From Antilocapra americana (lineage: Eukaryota; Chordata; Mammalia; Artiodactyla; Antilocapridae), in the NCBI GenBank assembly GCA_007570785.1, contig ML662449.1, forward strand, positions 10,261,009-10,325,008: 64,000 nt of DNA. Reading direction: 5' to 3'. Below, in pieces: positions 12,256 through 27,683 of the stretch; within the stretch, counting starts at the first letter, position 1; every line of letters starts with the position of its first letter. A model generated the notes under the pieces. That model saw nothing but the letters and a program-made list of their open reading frames with translations. It was not told the DNA's origin and did no database searches. A program made the position numbers and the translations under genes.

Positions 12256-15200
12256 CCACCTGTGGATGATGGAGCTTTTCTCCTTGACCTGGGTGCCTCT
12301 GAGCCCCTCATTTCCCACACTCTCTGCAAGGGAGTCAGCTCCGAGCACAGTGCTTGATGGGTTAATCACCCAATGGTTAATCACCTTCTGCTGGCCGAGT
12401 GACACCCCAGGAGTTCCTGCTTAACTAGGACTTGCACCAAGTCCTGCTGACCTCCACACCATGTTCAAGGCCAAGCAACAAGCCACTGGTTTCAGTGCCT
12501 TGAAAGGGATGTCCAGGAACACTGGGTTCATGATGGAATCAGTCTCCCAGCTCATTTGTCTCTGTGCCTTGCTTGAACCCCAACCCTAAGTGGTCCTGAA
12601 AGCATCCTCAGGTTGTACCAACTCTAACCTTCAGACGTCACACTCTTCTCCTGAAAAGCTCAGAGACTGGCTTTGAATGTTGGTTGGAGGAGAAACAGTA
12701 GATACACAAAACAGTGTTTGGACTTCCTAATCCGTCTTCCCACCACCCACCCCTTCCTGTTTCTCTTCTCACCCATACTCAGGGTTCTAGTCTGGTGGAA
12801 GGGGCAGGGTTTTTCCATCTGGTGCAGTGGGCCAACACCTACCCCTTCATGAGGAGTTTCCATCTTTCCTAATATTAATCATCTGATTGAACACAGTGGG
12901 GGAAACCTCTGAGTAAACTAAGGAGTAAAACCTATAACAAAGTATATTTCACAGACTGTAGAGTCATTTCAAAGAGGCTTGTTTGCTGGAAATTTTTTAA
13001 AATCTGCGGACAAAAGCAGCATCTCCGTTAAACTCCTAAGACTCTCTGACATGACAATACCTGAAGGTTTCAAAATTCACAGCTCTTTTCCCTGCGAGCT
13101 ATTTGCTCAGCTTTCCTAAATAATACCCTGCCTGCCTGGCGCCTGGCCAGTTCTGTCTGAGGCAATATACAAGCTAAACATTTTTTGACTGATTTCAATA
13201 TTTTCTCATGAGCAACTAGGCAGTATTTTATCTAGTGAGTATTACTCTAATCTAAGCCCAGAGTAAGCTCCTGTAAAGGTAATATTATTAGCATTGACAC
13301 TCAAGGTGAAAAGCATAGCAATTAACTATGGCTTAGAGAACACAATCCATTCTGAGAGCTGCTGGAGAGCTGTCCTATTTATATGCTTCCTTCTCTTCCT
13401 CCTGCTTTTAAAAATACTGCACCTGTTACTCCATTGATCAATTAGGAAGTCTACCTTAAATGTAGGTTATACTTAAATTCTCAAGGGAAGAAGTTAGACC
13501 ACCTGCTTATTAAAAGTACCTCTTATGTGTGAAGTGGTTCCATCCCTAGGTGGTTCCTAGGCAAGGAAAATCACTGTATACTCTGCACTTTCATTTTGTA
13601 GTGAATAGGAAGCAAATGACCCAGCACTGCTTGCTTGGTGCACTCTTTTTTTCTTTTTACATCTGTTTTCCTTGCTTTTGTGTCATGCCTCTGTTTAGTT
13701 TTATTGACAAAACAATCTGTGCCTAATGTTTAAACAACATCTGCAAAATGTATTATTAAATTATGTTGGAAGAAAAAGCAGAGCAATTCTACGAAACCCT
13801 GTGACCCCCCTATTGATTTTTACATCTCAGAAGTTGAAAGGATAATTTGTGAATGTTTTAACATTTACATCTACTCAGGTACCTATATTTACAGAATCTT
13901 TGATTACTTATAAAAGTCTTTGCCACATTATGACCATAACTCAGAGAGAAACTTGACCTTTTACAGTTGAATCTGTTTATTATAATAAGAGTGATCCTAT
14001 TTTAAAAATAAGTTTACATGTCATTTTTACCTACCAGTGGCAGAAACCTCCAAAGATAACATACTTCCCCCACCACTGGTAACCAGTGGGAAGTGATGCC
14101 TGAATGCTTCGTAGTTTTGAAGACAATAAATGAAGAAACTAGGAAAATCTGGTATGTGTAAAATCTGAGAACTTGAAGAGCTATGATGGTTCCATAAAGG
14201 GTCACCTTGGAGTTCCCATGTTCCCTGAAATCGTAGGCGTTCTATTGATGGAGAGGGATTCTTCTGTCCACATCAGTGCTGTATTTCACATTAACTATGT
14301 ATTTTGCACCTAAAACTCATTGCCCTCTGAGAGACAACACAGTAATCATGGAACTTTAGGCCTTAATGGGAAAGTCTGCAGATGAGAAGGGGTAAACAAA
14401 GACAATGGGACATTTATTCAGTACACTCTAGGCTAGAACACTGCTGAGGCAGGAGGCATCTGAAGCATGCAACAAGTAAGACACAACTGCAGGCACAAGT
14501 TTTCATCATATGGAATTCCCAAGTCTGCAACATGGCTGTGAAAACATATAAGCGAGCCTTTATTTGACCATTCTATACTCATATTTTCAATATAAAAGAA
14601 TAAAGTTGGTGTATTCAGGAGAGAAAAGAACCTAGTATTAACATTGTGCATATGTGTGTTGGTTTTCTTCAAAGTTCTACCTTCATATGAAAAGGTCTAC
14701 ATAACCATCTAATCTAAAAATTTAAGAAGTTTCCACTTAAATGACAGTCAACATATTAGCAATAGTTTGACACTGATATAACTGAAGTATTTATTGCAAC
14801 CACCACAACATTGAAAAAACAAAAAGGCAACGGCATCAAATGCTATTATTTATCATTTTTGGTTCAAAACATAATTGGGAGTAAGAGAGCAAAGGAAGAA
14901 GATACATACATTTATAGCACACATTATTAATATATTTTAAAAATTATTATGCTTTAAGTCAAAGTCTACCATAGCATGCTAATAGATAGCATGCTAATAG
15001 ATAGAAATACTTAGGCAATTAGTTATGGAGGTTAATTTTTTAAAAAACATGCAGTTACCTCAAATAGCTGGATAATTTAGGTAAAATATTTTTACCCAAA
15101 TTATTTGCATAAGTGCCTCCATTCTCAAAAAAATTTCTTGGCATAGATTTTTGCTACAATGTCTCATCTAATAAATGTCACATTCCATCCCAGAGCCCAG

Positions 15201-16212
15201 TTCCTACAAAGTGCTAGTACCAACTATTTTACGATTTCTCCTCTTTGTTTGTACTATGATGGATAGACCAAACATACAAGTTAAAAGTTATTTCTTTTAA
15301 TTCAAATTTTCTCTTAATGAATCAAATCTGTCTTGTTGTTTTACATTTAAATTCTCTCTGTGATCCCCTCTCCCCACCAAATCCCATCTGCTTTGTCCAT
15401 AGTCAGCCAAGGCAGGTAGTATATATTACTTATGTCAATTAAAAAGGCATAAAATTAGTTCAGCCAGGGAATGAAAGAATCATTATAACGCATCAAACTT
15501 TTCTCATCTCATTTTTCTGTCAAAATCTAACTTCAAGTTGCATCTACCAGGGTTTCTATGACAAGCTAACAACTCGACATGAGTTTATATTTTTCACGTT
15601 CATATTGTGTATTTCAATACATTATGTTGCTGCCAATAATTATGACTGATCTACACCCAACCTGCCCTTCAGCATTTTATTAAATCTCTTCAACAGTGAC
15701 TCATAGTTCGTACAAAATGTACATGTATGTTAACAAGTCTTAAAAAATCTAAAAAGGAAGATACACAATTTTAAATGTTGTGCCTAAATGAAGTGAAAGG
15801 GAAATGCTAAAATACTTACAAAGTGTTTTTTTTTTTTTTTAATTATCATTTCCAGAGTGAAGTAATGTGGGTTTGATGTTCAATACGGGAAAAGTATTTA
15901 CAGGCTCTCAAAAAAACTTGGTATAATTTTTTATTACGATAAAGAAAAGTCTGCCATCATCATTTAAGATCCTCTCTCATCTTGTGTTTCAATACAGTGC
16001 CATCTGGGTTTCCCCATTTTTGCCTCATATTTCCAACTCAAAGTCCAGAGAAAAACAAATCAGTTTTCAGTTCCTTAAAAGGAGAAGGTTTGGATGAAAA
16101 GTAATACACCGTTAAAAACCCAAATCAAACATGGGAATGTCATTATTCACCGAAATGAAGAGAAACAACTTCTCTTACAACTTTCAGCTACTGGACGGGT
16201 ATTTCTCTACCA
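12256..16212. other. unique intronic sequence
   Basis: No recognisable transposon. It contains a second short duplicated segment at 12336-12373, a 15-bp tandem duplication at 14971-15000, and a T-run at about 15824-15840. The GGTTAATCACC motif is present twice at 12360-12385. Confidence 0.45.
14971..15004. repeat. 15-bp tandem duplication
   Basis: The unit ATAGCATGCTAATAG occurs twice perfectly, followed by a partial third copy (ATAG). Confidence 0.97.
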
Positions 16213-16480
16213 CAGCGGTCCTCAGTCTTTTGGTCACCAGGGACACGTTTGGTGGAAGACAATTTTCCACGGACTGGTCGGCAAGGGGTGGTCTCAGGAT
16301 GACTCAAGCACAGTCGGGTTTGAGCTCCTGTGAGAATCTAACGCCTCCGCTGATAGCACAGGAGGTGGAACTCAGGTGGTAATGCGAGAGATGGGGAGCG
16401 GCTGTAAATACAGATGAACAGCTTGGCTCACTCACCCATCTCTCGCTTGCTGCTGTGCAGTTTGGTTCCTAACAGAGGCT
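16213..16480 (+). mobile_element. non-autonomous hAT-type DNA transposon fossil (probably Tip100/Zaphod-like)
   Basis: Starts CAGCGGTCCTCAGTCTTTTG, then CACCAGGGACACGTTTGGTG, GAGAATCTAACGCC, ATGGGGAGCGGCTGTAAATA and TTTGGTTCCTAACAG. I recognise this sequence as a widespread mammalian element with CAGNG-type ends, but I am unsure of the family name. The right terminus is eroded. Confidence 0.7.
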
Positions 16481-18695
16481 GAGGATCCTTCGTCCACCGC
16501 AAAGCTGTTGTAGAGTTGAAACAGTCGCCAAATGCGAAGCAATGAAGTGCCAGCAGAGGTCACTTCTAACTTCATACAGAAGCAGAGGGCACATGTACAC
16601 TCTACGGTGCCAAGTGAGAAGAGAAGTGGGTTTACATCCCAGGTTATAAGGAAAAGTGGTTTTCAAGTTCTGTGCCTTTGCAGAATTGAATATCACAGTG
16701 AAGTTTAGGGTAGAGTCTGCACCTATGTTGAAAAATTATTATCTGGTACGTATGATAACTTTTTAAAGTCCTTATTTTTCCCTCTTAATCACAAAACCAA
16801 GGAAGTCTGACTGTGATTACTGTGCAGAGAATCTATGAAAAGACAACCGTGTCCGGCTCCGTGCCACAGGAATGTCTGCCTGCCCTAGCACCCACAGGAA
16901 ATATCCCATGAGGCTGTCTACCTGTAACAAGCAGCTTGTGTTGGAATCTGTTCTCTGGTAACGATGTTTGTGGATGGAGTTTTCTAGCAACACTGAAGAG
17001 GAAGAGAGATGGCGAGTGTGATAGCTCACCTGAAAGGGCAGCGTGTTGCTTTCCTTAATGAGGGCTGGCCCAGCCACTCTTTGGCCCTCAAAGGGGATCA
17101 TTTCCCAGAGAAATAAATCTTTGTACAGCCTCCATTGTATTCAAATTGCTCCCCCACCATCAGTTAAACTTTAAAAATATGTAGGAATTTAGGCATGCAT
17201 GCAAAATGGATAGTCTGCCCTATAATATTGTCCAGAACGATTTCAAAGACAGAGTTCAAGTATACAGTACCAAGAATCTTGAAAAGTAAGATACAGCTGG
17301 AGGTAAAAAGAGGCAAACAAAAAACCCGCAGCAGCCACAAGACTCCCAGTAACACGCTCAGGTATAGTATGTCTTCTGCTGGTTCCTGATCCACTTGACT
17401 AAAAGGACTGCAAAAATTGATCTCCCAAGGCTGCCATAAGGTCATAGAAATTGATAACCCTTACAAGCATTGCTTATACGGGTCTGTCTGTGTCTTGAAG
17501 ATAGTGTACTTTGTAAATTAATCCTCCAAAGGCAAATATATTGTAAGTAGCTTGTTATCTCTAAAATACTAAATTGAAGAATACATGGGATTATATTGAC
17601 AGAAATTACATTTTCTGTAATGGGGCTTAATATATCTGAAATCTCTCCCAAAGGCTCCCAGGCTCTCTAACAGAGAAGAGTCTGTTAATGTAGGTGCAAT
17701 GGACATCAAGAACAAATTTATTCACCAAAATGGATTAGGCCATGTAATCAGAGATTCTATAATATTAATCTTTGACACTTATTGAACAGAAAGAAATACT
17801 TCTGTCTGCAGACTGGCATTCTTAGTTCTCCTTTTTTCCCAGTCAGGCTTTGGGCCTTCTCTGGATTTTACTTCAAAGCGGATAAGGTTTCCCCATCATA
17901 AACACTAATCTAAAAATATTGGGACAATTAATTAGATACACTTAGTTTTAAAGGAGATCAGATTTCGATACCCTTCAAATATGACACTAGCTCTGGGTGA
18001 TTATATGAACCTGGCTTTCAGCACACTCACAAAGGGTAATAAATCATACTTCCTCAAAGCCTGTTTGCCACACTGCTATACATTAAGTCAGAATATTGTT
18101 GGCTATCTTTGGTACATAATCTCAGCTTCTCTCCCAAATCAAGAATTTACACATTTACTTAGAAACAGTATTACACAGCCCTGAAATACATCAAGTTTTG
18201 AATAGCTTCAAAGTAGAAACACGGTTTTGTTTTTTTTTTTCTTTTTTCCATAGGGAGATAAGAGGGACGGAGTGTCCATCCTGGAATGCACAGTCTAACA
18301 AATTCTCAGTGAGCTTAGTTATTCTGGGAATTTAAAATCTAACAGATGTGATACTGGAGTTTCTTGTTTCATAGAAACAAGGGTATTACTCTTTCTATTG
18401 ATCATTCTTAAAGATAAAAAAAAAAAAACATGAGACATTTACAGAGCCACAGCTAAATGAATTAAACACTTATTTTTACTATGCCTAAAATTTGTCAATT
18501 TATAAAGGAGGTGTAAAACAATATGGTGTTTTCTTTTCTAATCTAGTAAGTGCTCTGGCTTCTCAGTCTGCTGTGTGCTCTCACCTTTGGATCAACAAGC
18601 CACCAGGGAAAACTGGGTGTGTCTCCTTAATGCAAAACAAGAGCTGCAGGTTGCCAGAGGGGAAAGCAGATTGTGTGTAAACACAAAGCCAAATT
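16481..18695. other. unique intronic sequence downstream of exon 9
   Basis: No recognisable repeat beyond short homopolymers (T-run at about 18229, A-run at about 18418). A short hairpin is present at 18363-18381. Sequence next to the exon 9 donor (18540-18695) is repeat-free. Confidence 0.5.
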
Positions 18696-20189
<1,494 letters not shown>

Positions 20190-20345
20190 ACAGACAGAGT
20201 GGTAATTAATCCCCATTATATCCCTTTGAGGGACATAAATGGAATCTATTGTCCCTCCTGTTTTACAGGTGAGGACCCTGGCCAGGGGCTGGCACGATCA
20301 GCAGCGACATGACCCAGGCATATTTTCTGCTTCCCATCTAGCATT
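20190..20345 (-). mobile_element. possible MIR fragment
   Basis: Weak reversed-MIR pattern around TGTTTTACAGGTGAGGACCC. Strongly diverged. Confidence 0.35.
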
Positions 20346-20369
20346 TAAGCCTCTTCATGACAGAAGGGT

Positions 20370-20855
20370 GTGGCAAGGCCTTTCATAGTCTCCATTCCTG
20401 TCCCATTCAAGAACCTCCAGACCACTCACCTTGCCTGCAAGGCTCGCCACCATCTAGTCCCACCCGCCTCCCAGATGGTATCCTTCTCTCCTCACCCCAC
20501 CTCCCTTTCTGTTCAGCCATCTTCCGATCTTCCAACACGCCAAGTAGGTTCCTACTCACAAGTTCCTACTCCAATATCATTGTCAAGTCTCAGCTCAAAT
20601 GCCAAGTCCTACCTTCCCCACTCTCCACCAGCCCACCCTATCATTCTCACACCATTCTCCCCACTTTATCCCCATAAAAGCAAGCATCATGCTCAGAAAT
20701 ACCCATTCTGATTATTTCTTTCCTTGGGCATGTGTCTTTTCCCACTCATTGAGCATCTCAAACACCCTCGGCTTACTCATTCACCATCCTCAAAGCCCAG
20801 ACCTTCACATAAAGGAAACCAGTAAATATTGATGAGACAAAGGAATGGCTCTGAC
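20370..20855 (+). mobile_element. L2 LINE 3' fragment
   Basis: Pyrimidine-rich forward L2: CTTCCAACACGCCAAGTAGG, GTCTCAGCTCAAATGCCAAG, ending near CCAGTAAATATTGATGAGAC, which matches the L2 tail pattern (AATAAATATTTGTTGAATG). Open frames here come from the element. Confidence 0.75.
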
Positions 20856-21238
20856 TTGCCATGATACACAGATACTCTCCACTCAAATGCAACATCAAAA
20901 TGTATGATAAGATTTTTTTCAAATCCCATAGGAAGTATAAACAATCCAATCCAAGATCCACAACACTACTTTTCTTATTTCATTCCTAAAAGTGATAGCT
21001 ACCCACTCTTTTCAAAGCAAAGTATATCACCTCCATAATTGGTGAAGATCATAGGTGACAATCACCCTACTCACTAGGATGCCAGTCATCACAAGCAAAA
21101 TCTCATGACTGAACACTGACGTGAAAGCAATTCACTGCCCCAAGGTTTAAAACACGACTCCTATAGCATAAATATTTGCCACCCAATACAAGCCAAATGA
21201 ATCTTATCCTCTGAATTGAAGAGTGAATAGTAGTTCTA

Positions 21239-21461
21239 GGGCTTCCCAGGGTGGGCAATGGTAAAGAATCCCTGTCAACACAGGAGATGCAAGAGACATG
21301 GGTTCGATTCCTGGGTCAGGAAGATCCCCTGGAGTAGGAAATGGCAACTCGCTCCACTATTTTTGTCTGGAAAATTACATGGGCAGAGGAGCCTGGTGGG
21401 CTACAGTCTATGTGGTTGCATAGAGTTGAACACAACTGAGCCAAAACACAAATACATACAC
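21239..21461 (+). mobile_element. Bov-tA SINE
   Basis: Forward head (GGGCTTCCCAGGGTGGG), box B GGTTCGATTCC, then GGCAGAGGAGCCTGGTGGGC and a GTTGAACACAACTGAG end. ATAGTAGTTCTA (21227-21238) and ATAGTAGATCTA (21462-21473) form an 11/12 target-site duplication. Confidence 0.94.
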
Positions 21462-21473
21462 ATAGTAGATCTA

Positions 21474-24400
21474 CATCTATACTACTTGAAAACCTGTACA
21501 TAGTAATATATGACCCTATTAGATTGTATAACTTACACTACTATCACTAACTATGAGACTTTGAACAACAGACAACTCTTCCTTGATTTTATCATCTGGG
21601 AGTTCTCCAGGCTAGCAGTTCTTAAGTAATAAAAGCCTGACGTTGAAATATGCAAATTTTAGCATCTAGCTGTTGGTACTATTCGCTATTTGGGTTGTAT
21701 ACTGATGTACATAAGTCATTTTCAATTTATAACATCTTCTATAATATAATTTGCTTACAGTTTTGTCAGTTCTTCTTTCAGTGATTTTCAAAAGAATTAA
21801 TAAACATGTCAATGGTCCCTCTTCACTACAGCTGAATGGTAACACCTTTTGCCCTGTCTTGTTAGTTGTGTTTTAATATTATGACCAGAACTGGATAAAA
21901 ATTAATATTTATGCCATTTACCTTTAGTTACTTTGAAAATTGAAAATTGTCACAGTCATTTATTTGTGCTGTGTTTTCAAGAGTATTTTTGCATGCTTGT
22001 TTGTGAGCAAGTTTTACATAAATTCTTAGAAAGCAAAAGGGATCCACATTTTATTTATGCAAGGGGTGTCAGGAAAATTCTCTTTGGATCTTTAAAATCA
22101 CCTGAATCATTATAGCTTCAAAGAGCAATCTATGGCCTGCAAATTGTCAGCGCAAATTTAGATTGTTTCTTTACATCATGCAGTTTCTGATTTCATAATT
22201 TAAATATCATAAAATGAGAAAGTTCAACCCTTTTTTCCCCCTCTGTCACTTTTCATGTGATCTGATTTTAAGTAATTGGAACAAACTGTGCCTAATTTCA
22301 TGCAGCATAATTGCCAGGCAGCCTCAAGCTATGGAGACCCAGCATTCTGTCTCCATTAAACAATTTTCAGTTGTTCAGGATATATTTTTTAATGGAAATG
22401 AATGAGCCTGGATGAAACTAAATATCACAATAATCTGGTCATTGTTAAGGGGGAAAAGGAGGTATGAACAAAATTCCTAAACCTTTGTCTATGGTAGGAC
22501 AACTGGATATTTTTCTTTTTCTGACAGTTCTTGGACCTAATGTCTGCAAACTTTCCATTCCCTGAAAAAATAAAAATCCATAATTGCTTGAATCATATGA
22601 AAGCCACGGCTTCAGGTAGTTGACCCACACTCAGCCAAAAATTCACAAAGAAGGAGGCTTTTCAACTGAAATCCAATATGTTTAACTGTCTTAAATCCTA
22701 ATCATCTTTACTAAATAAGCGTTTTCTGGACAGTATGAGTTATTCCTTTGTAGACTTGAAAAGGGAAAATGACTTGACAAAAACCCCACATGCCACAGGC
22801 AAGGCTTCTGTGAAAACATTCAAAGCCCAGTTTGTGTTCCGCCCATAGGGCTAGGGAGGCCATGAGAAGGGCAAAGGTAGATGCCATTTTACAAAAGAGA
22901 GGAGTGACATTTTAGGAAGAAAATGGAAAATTTATTCCAAACCATTGCAACCACAGGGCTAGGCCTCCCTTGCCATTTTCCTGAACACCTTTGCTATTAA
23001 GGCATGTAACCAGCAAGGATATGGTTGAAGAAAGATCAGTGGGTCCTCGTGAAGGAAAGAGGGATTGCACTGCCAGATAGACCAACCATCCTAATCGCTG
23101 TGGGATATCAAAGCAAATTTGACCGCAGCCCAATAGACAGTAACGGGAGACCTCTCCTTTGTTGTGTACATTAGCTTCCTGCCATTATCTCTTAAAAGCT
23201 TAATTATTTGCAAACAATTGATCAAGATGGGAATTTGAGAAAGGATATGCAAGGACCACTGGGAGAACTGCAACGCATTAAGAGAGCAAACAAAATTACC
23301 TTTAGATCTTACAATAAGAATTAACGATTGAGACGGGAGAGTGCGGCAGGGCAGGAGCTGCAAGGCTTCTTTCTGGAGTGTTTCCCATTTGATCTGCATT
23401 AACACCTCAGGAATGAGTGAAAGCCATAAAACAGTGATTATGTATGGGTAAAGCTGACCCTCCCTTCCAACATTAAACCTGCACACATGTATTAGGCTGG
23501 CTTCTCTGGAGAGAGCAGAGCCGCTGGACTCAGAGGGAAAACAAGTGGGTTGTGGGCAGTGGAACCCAAGCTAAAGGAGAGAACTCATTCAATGACCATC
23601 CTGATTTCAGTAATCAACACCCGACTTCTTCCACCTCTCCTGCTGAAACAGACACCGCTTGCCACTCTTCCTATGTTTCTGGAACTGCAGTGTGGCTTCT
23701 AATAATGACCTCGGAGAGCAGTGATGGCTCAATAACCCCATCAAAGAATAAAATGATCCCCAGAGTATGTGTCCTGTGTAGTAGAAATAGAGGTTGTCTG
23801 GGAAAAAAAAATCTAAAAATAGCTTACATAAAAATTAAGTCTGAACTGTCCTTTTACCAGAGAGAAAGGATAGAAAGTGACAGGAAGAAAATGGCAACTC
23901 TCTAAAGAAAGTTATCTCTGTCCAATTCCAATCTTGTGTCTTGACATGAGAATAGGGAGGGGGTCCTGATGTTGGTTATCTGGCATTTACAAATTTACAA
24001 TACACTGGAAGAAAACTTATTTCTTTAACAATCCAGCCCACTCTTTGAGATGCACATTAATGGGAAAAGAAACTCTTCGGCACACACAGATGGAAAATGT
24101 CCAGCCATCTATCTTAACGATATCCTTGACCAAATGTACTCCTTTCATCAAATCTTCCACCCCTGACTGCAAATGTGGATGCCAAGACAGTGATGAACTT
24201 TATCTTATCTACCCTGGTAACCAAGTTTCAATAATGCTCCCTCCCTCACAGCCTTGCCCACTCTAACAGCTCATTGTAATGGCAGCAGAAAATTTGAAAA
24301 TAATCCTGTACAGAGCTTGCTGGTGAGATAATGGAAAGCTACGCTGCCCCTTCTCAAGCCTCAGATTAGTAATTTCTTGTGACACAGAACTGCCTCTCCA

Positions 24401-26240
24401 CCGAAACTGCAAAACAGCTATAACAAAGCAATAGAGGTGGAAGCAATTTTCAAGCAAAATGTTACATGCTATACTTTAAAAGGTATGGGAATAGGTACCA
24501 GGGGAGCTGAATCTAACAGGAGGAATTATGGCAACTGTCCAATATCACCCTTATCAAGGCAATGTTCTGTTGCTTGGCTGAATATGTTGGAAGAACAATT
24601 TCGGAACTTCTTTTATCCCTTTTCCTCCAGCCCTTTGCCTCCTCCACAGCCAAGTTTAATGCATTAATATAAGTTGACCTTGAGCTAAACTCTGGTATGT
24701 GATGGAGAGATACTCCCTTTAAAGAAGAAGAAGAAAAAAAAACTACCATGTGGCTCTTAACCATTAGATCTCTGTGTTCTTTTAAAACTTCTACTGAGTT
24801 CTTGTCACTAAGGGAATATTGTAGATCTAAATTAAAATAACCAGCTATGTACGTGACCTCTAAGAGCAGAAGCAGAGGCGTGTTAACCAAATATATTTGT
24901 ATTTGTTTAACGCCATTCTTTTTTTGCCTATAAAAACTTCTGCCACTTTAAATAAACTTGCAGCCATTTTCCCCTTTTGCACTGACTATGAATAGCTTAC
25001 ACTGTGACAATTACATTGATCTAGGATACTTCTTTCCTTTAAAAAAAATCCATAATGCTTCCCTATTGTCTTTCAGCTTTATGAATTAGTTTTACTGTTT
25101 CAGTGAATGCTTTTTTGTCTTCTGACTGCACATTATCAAAGAGACACTTTGTGCCTCCCATTTGCATTACAAAAGCAGAGTACCGTGCAGTGGAAGAGCA
25201 GAGCCTGAATGCATAGCAGTTGAGTCCTGCATCCTCACACGGGCTGAAATCAAAAGAAGAACGATGGTGGGGTCCAGACTGGCTAAGAAGCCAAAAATGT
25301 TTGGAGCATCATCAGTGAAGTTTCAGGATTTCAACTTGCTTTCTTAATTCTCAACCAACACTCGCAGATTGCCTAGCTGCTCAGACTAAGCATGCTCCAC
25401 TGATTGTTCAGCACTGGCTTTTTCTGAAGCCCAGTCAAGCCATTTTCAAGACAAGCCCTCCAATTTCTTGTAGGAAGTGTATAAGCAGGAAGGTCAGGTA
25501 GGAATCTCTAAACTTGATCTTATCACAGGAAAATGACATGAGTGTGGAAGGAAAAATTGAACACTGGGTAGTATTTAGTAACAGTCTTCACTTTTGCACT
25601 AATGAGACTATACAATACACAGCACTGAAAACGTTGTTATATAGTTAATTATAAGAGGCTAATACTACAATGCATTCCCTGTCTTATCTATCTGATCTTT
25701 TCATTTCTTGTAAATATCCATCAAACATAAAATAAAAACGCCAAATAGAAAAAAAAAAAAGCATACTACATTAAGGACTACATTCATAATCCTCTGTACT
25801 GGGAACTTTTTTTAAGTTGCTTGCAATTCTGTTATAATAACAATGTTTAGATCTATTCTTCAGTAGCTGTAGATATGTTCCAGGAGTGTTTTTAAATATA
25901 TGCATTAAAGACATAAAATTTAGACTCTAAATTAGCAATTACTTATATCCTTCTCCTAAAAGTATTAAAATTCATGAAGAGTGCTGAAATTATTTTGAAC
26001 AGTTATGATTATTAATGAATTCCCTGAATATTGATTCTCTTAGTAGGAAACCATGGCTATAAAAGGAAACACAGAAAAACCTATAAGGAAAACAGGGTAA
26101 GAGGAGTAGGGGATGGGAGTAGGGGTGGGAACAGGGGAGAAAACATGCTTCTTTTGTGTGTCTTTTTAGAATCACTTTAAATAACAGCTCATTTGAACTC
26201 TTCCAGATTGTCAGTAGGACATACGCATTACACAAATATA
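21474..26240. other. repeat-poor intronic sequence
   Basis: No lineage-specific insertion. Sub-blocks at 22100-22420 and 24890-25420 are rich in TAATT/ATTA, ATTTGCAT-like and TGATTG cores and look like conserved non-coding sequence, but this cannot be tested without alignment. There is a purine run at about 24721-24745. Confidence 0.4.
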
Positions 26241-26254
26241 CTCTTGGTGACCCC

Positions 26255-26365
26255 AGGAGTGGGGACTATGCTCAGTTCCACTTTACAGATGAGAAAGCTG
26301 AGGCTTGGCTGGTCCCAAAATGTGCGCAAAGGTTCACAGCTATAGAGGTCTGGAGCCAAGTCGGC
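26255..26365 (-). mobile_element. MIR fragment
   Basis: Reversed MIR core: CACTTTACAGATGAGAAAGC, TGAGGCTTGG, GGTTCACAGCTATAGAGG. Confidence 0.65.
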
Positions 26366-26786
26366 CTCCCCCTGAGTTTCTCCACTTGGCTACACTTTCA
26401 CAGATGTTTCTCTCCCATCTCTCCATTCCCTTCTTAAGCTAAACATTGTAAACCCAAAAACATATTCTAAAGGAACATGAACAAAGTTCTCCATTGTGGT
26501 GAGTGGTGACTGTTTCTCTACACTTTTAATAGCCTAGACCAGGGAGAGTTGCCTCTTGCCTCCCCTCCACCCCCAACTCGCATCCCCACTGCTTCTGCCC
26601 TGCAGGAAAACATCAAGGGGCAGGGAAGGAGCTGTGAGGTGGAAGTTAATTCATCAGGACCCTTCCTCACATTCTCCCTCCCAGCAGCCATCCAAAGGGA
26701 CTTGATTAAATAGCAGCTTAGTAGTATTAGCAAGAGTGATCGAAGCAGTAATGGCAACATACACTAAAAAGGAAGGATGTAACAAG

Positions 26787-26958
26787 CAGTGTTTCAGATC
26801 CTTCACATACATTAACTCACTTCATCTCCACAAACACATTATAAGGGAGGCTCAGTTATTATACCCATTTTACAGATGAAGAAACTGGAGTACCGAAAGG
26901 ACAAATAACTTTCTCTTCACACAGTTTGTAATAGAGCTGGGATTTGAAATTTAGTGAT
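26787..26958 (-). mobile_element. MIR SINE
   Basis: Reversed MIR: ACATTAACTCACTTCATC, CCCATTTTACAGATGAAGAA, CACACAGTTTGTAATAGAGC and TGGGATTTGAA. Confidence 0.85.
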
Positions 26959-27474
26959 ACCAAAGAGGTTGAGAAAATTCACTTCCAAATTATTTTTGTT
27001 TTCTAAATGCTGGGTGGAGCCAACCCACTCATTCCTGATGAGTTAATCATGAATATATAGATGATGATTACTACTCATTTTATGAAGAAGCTATTATCTT
27101 AGTATGTATGGGTCTACACCTCAGTTCTGTTAATGGAAGTAATAGGAAATTTTGTTACAAGATACAAAACTCAATGAAACTAATACATCCATCACTTTAT
27201 TCATTCTTCTCATGTTGCTTATAAACATAAGAATGAGGGTAGGTTATATACAAGGACACTCTTTAAGGATTATAGAAATAAATGCCTGCTCTTCCATCCA
27301 ACTGCATTACAATATGCCTTAAATTGTCTGCTTTGAAATTAATTGTTGTGTGTTTTTCTACCAATTACTTTCATTTTGTATGTAATTCTTAATCAAATAT
27401 GAGTTAAATTACATTTGGAACCATTTCATTTTAGTAGAATACTAATAAAAACACAGGAATGCTATTGCCATTTA

Positions 27475-27545
27475 CAAGGCAACCAGCCCAGTTCTGTGCC
27501 CAATAAATATTTGTTGCATAAATGAATGAGTGCTATTGAAGTTAG
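27475..27545 (+). mobile_element. L2/MIR-type 3' tail
   Basis: Contains GTGCCCAATAAATATTTGTT and then GCATAAATGAATGAGTG, the typical L2 tail. Confidence 0.6.
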
Positions 27546-27683
27546 AGACACCCAAAATGCGTCAACTAGCATTTATAAGTAGAAGACTTCAGATAAACAT
27601 CAGAAAACTAGCAGCCCCACTTCAACAATTGTTCATCCTTCTCATTCAGTTCTACAAATCCCAAAGGCAATATAGATTTTATT

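Noticed and set aside
20357..20711. Two overlapping plus-strand frames rich in Ser and Pro
   Set aside because: The stretch is an L2 3' fragment, and its pyrimidine bias explains the Ser/Pro-rich reading.
23091..23486. 131-codon minus-strand open frame in intron 8
   Set aside because: No recognisable domain, and this length arises by chance in a 64-kb window. No codon bias or splice sites support it.
24513..24890. 125-codon minus-strand open frame
   Set aside because: No family resemblance, overlaps other short frames on the opposite strand, no supporting signals.
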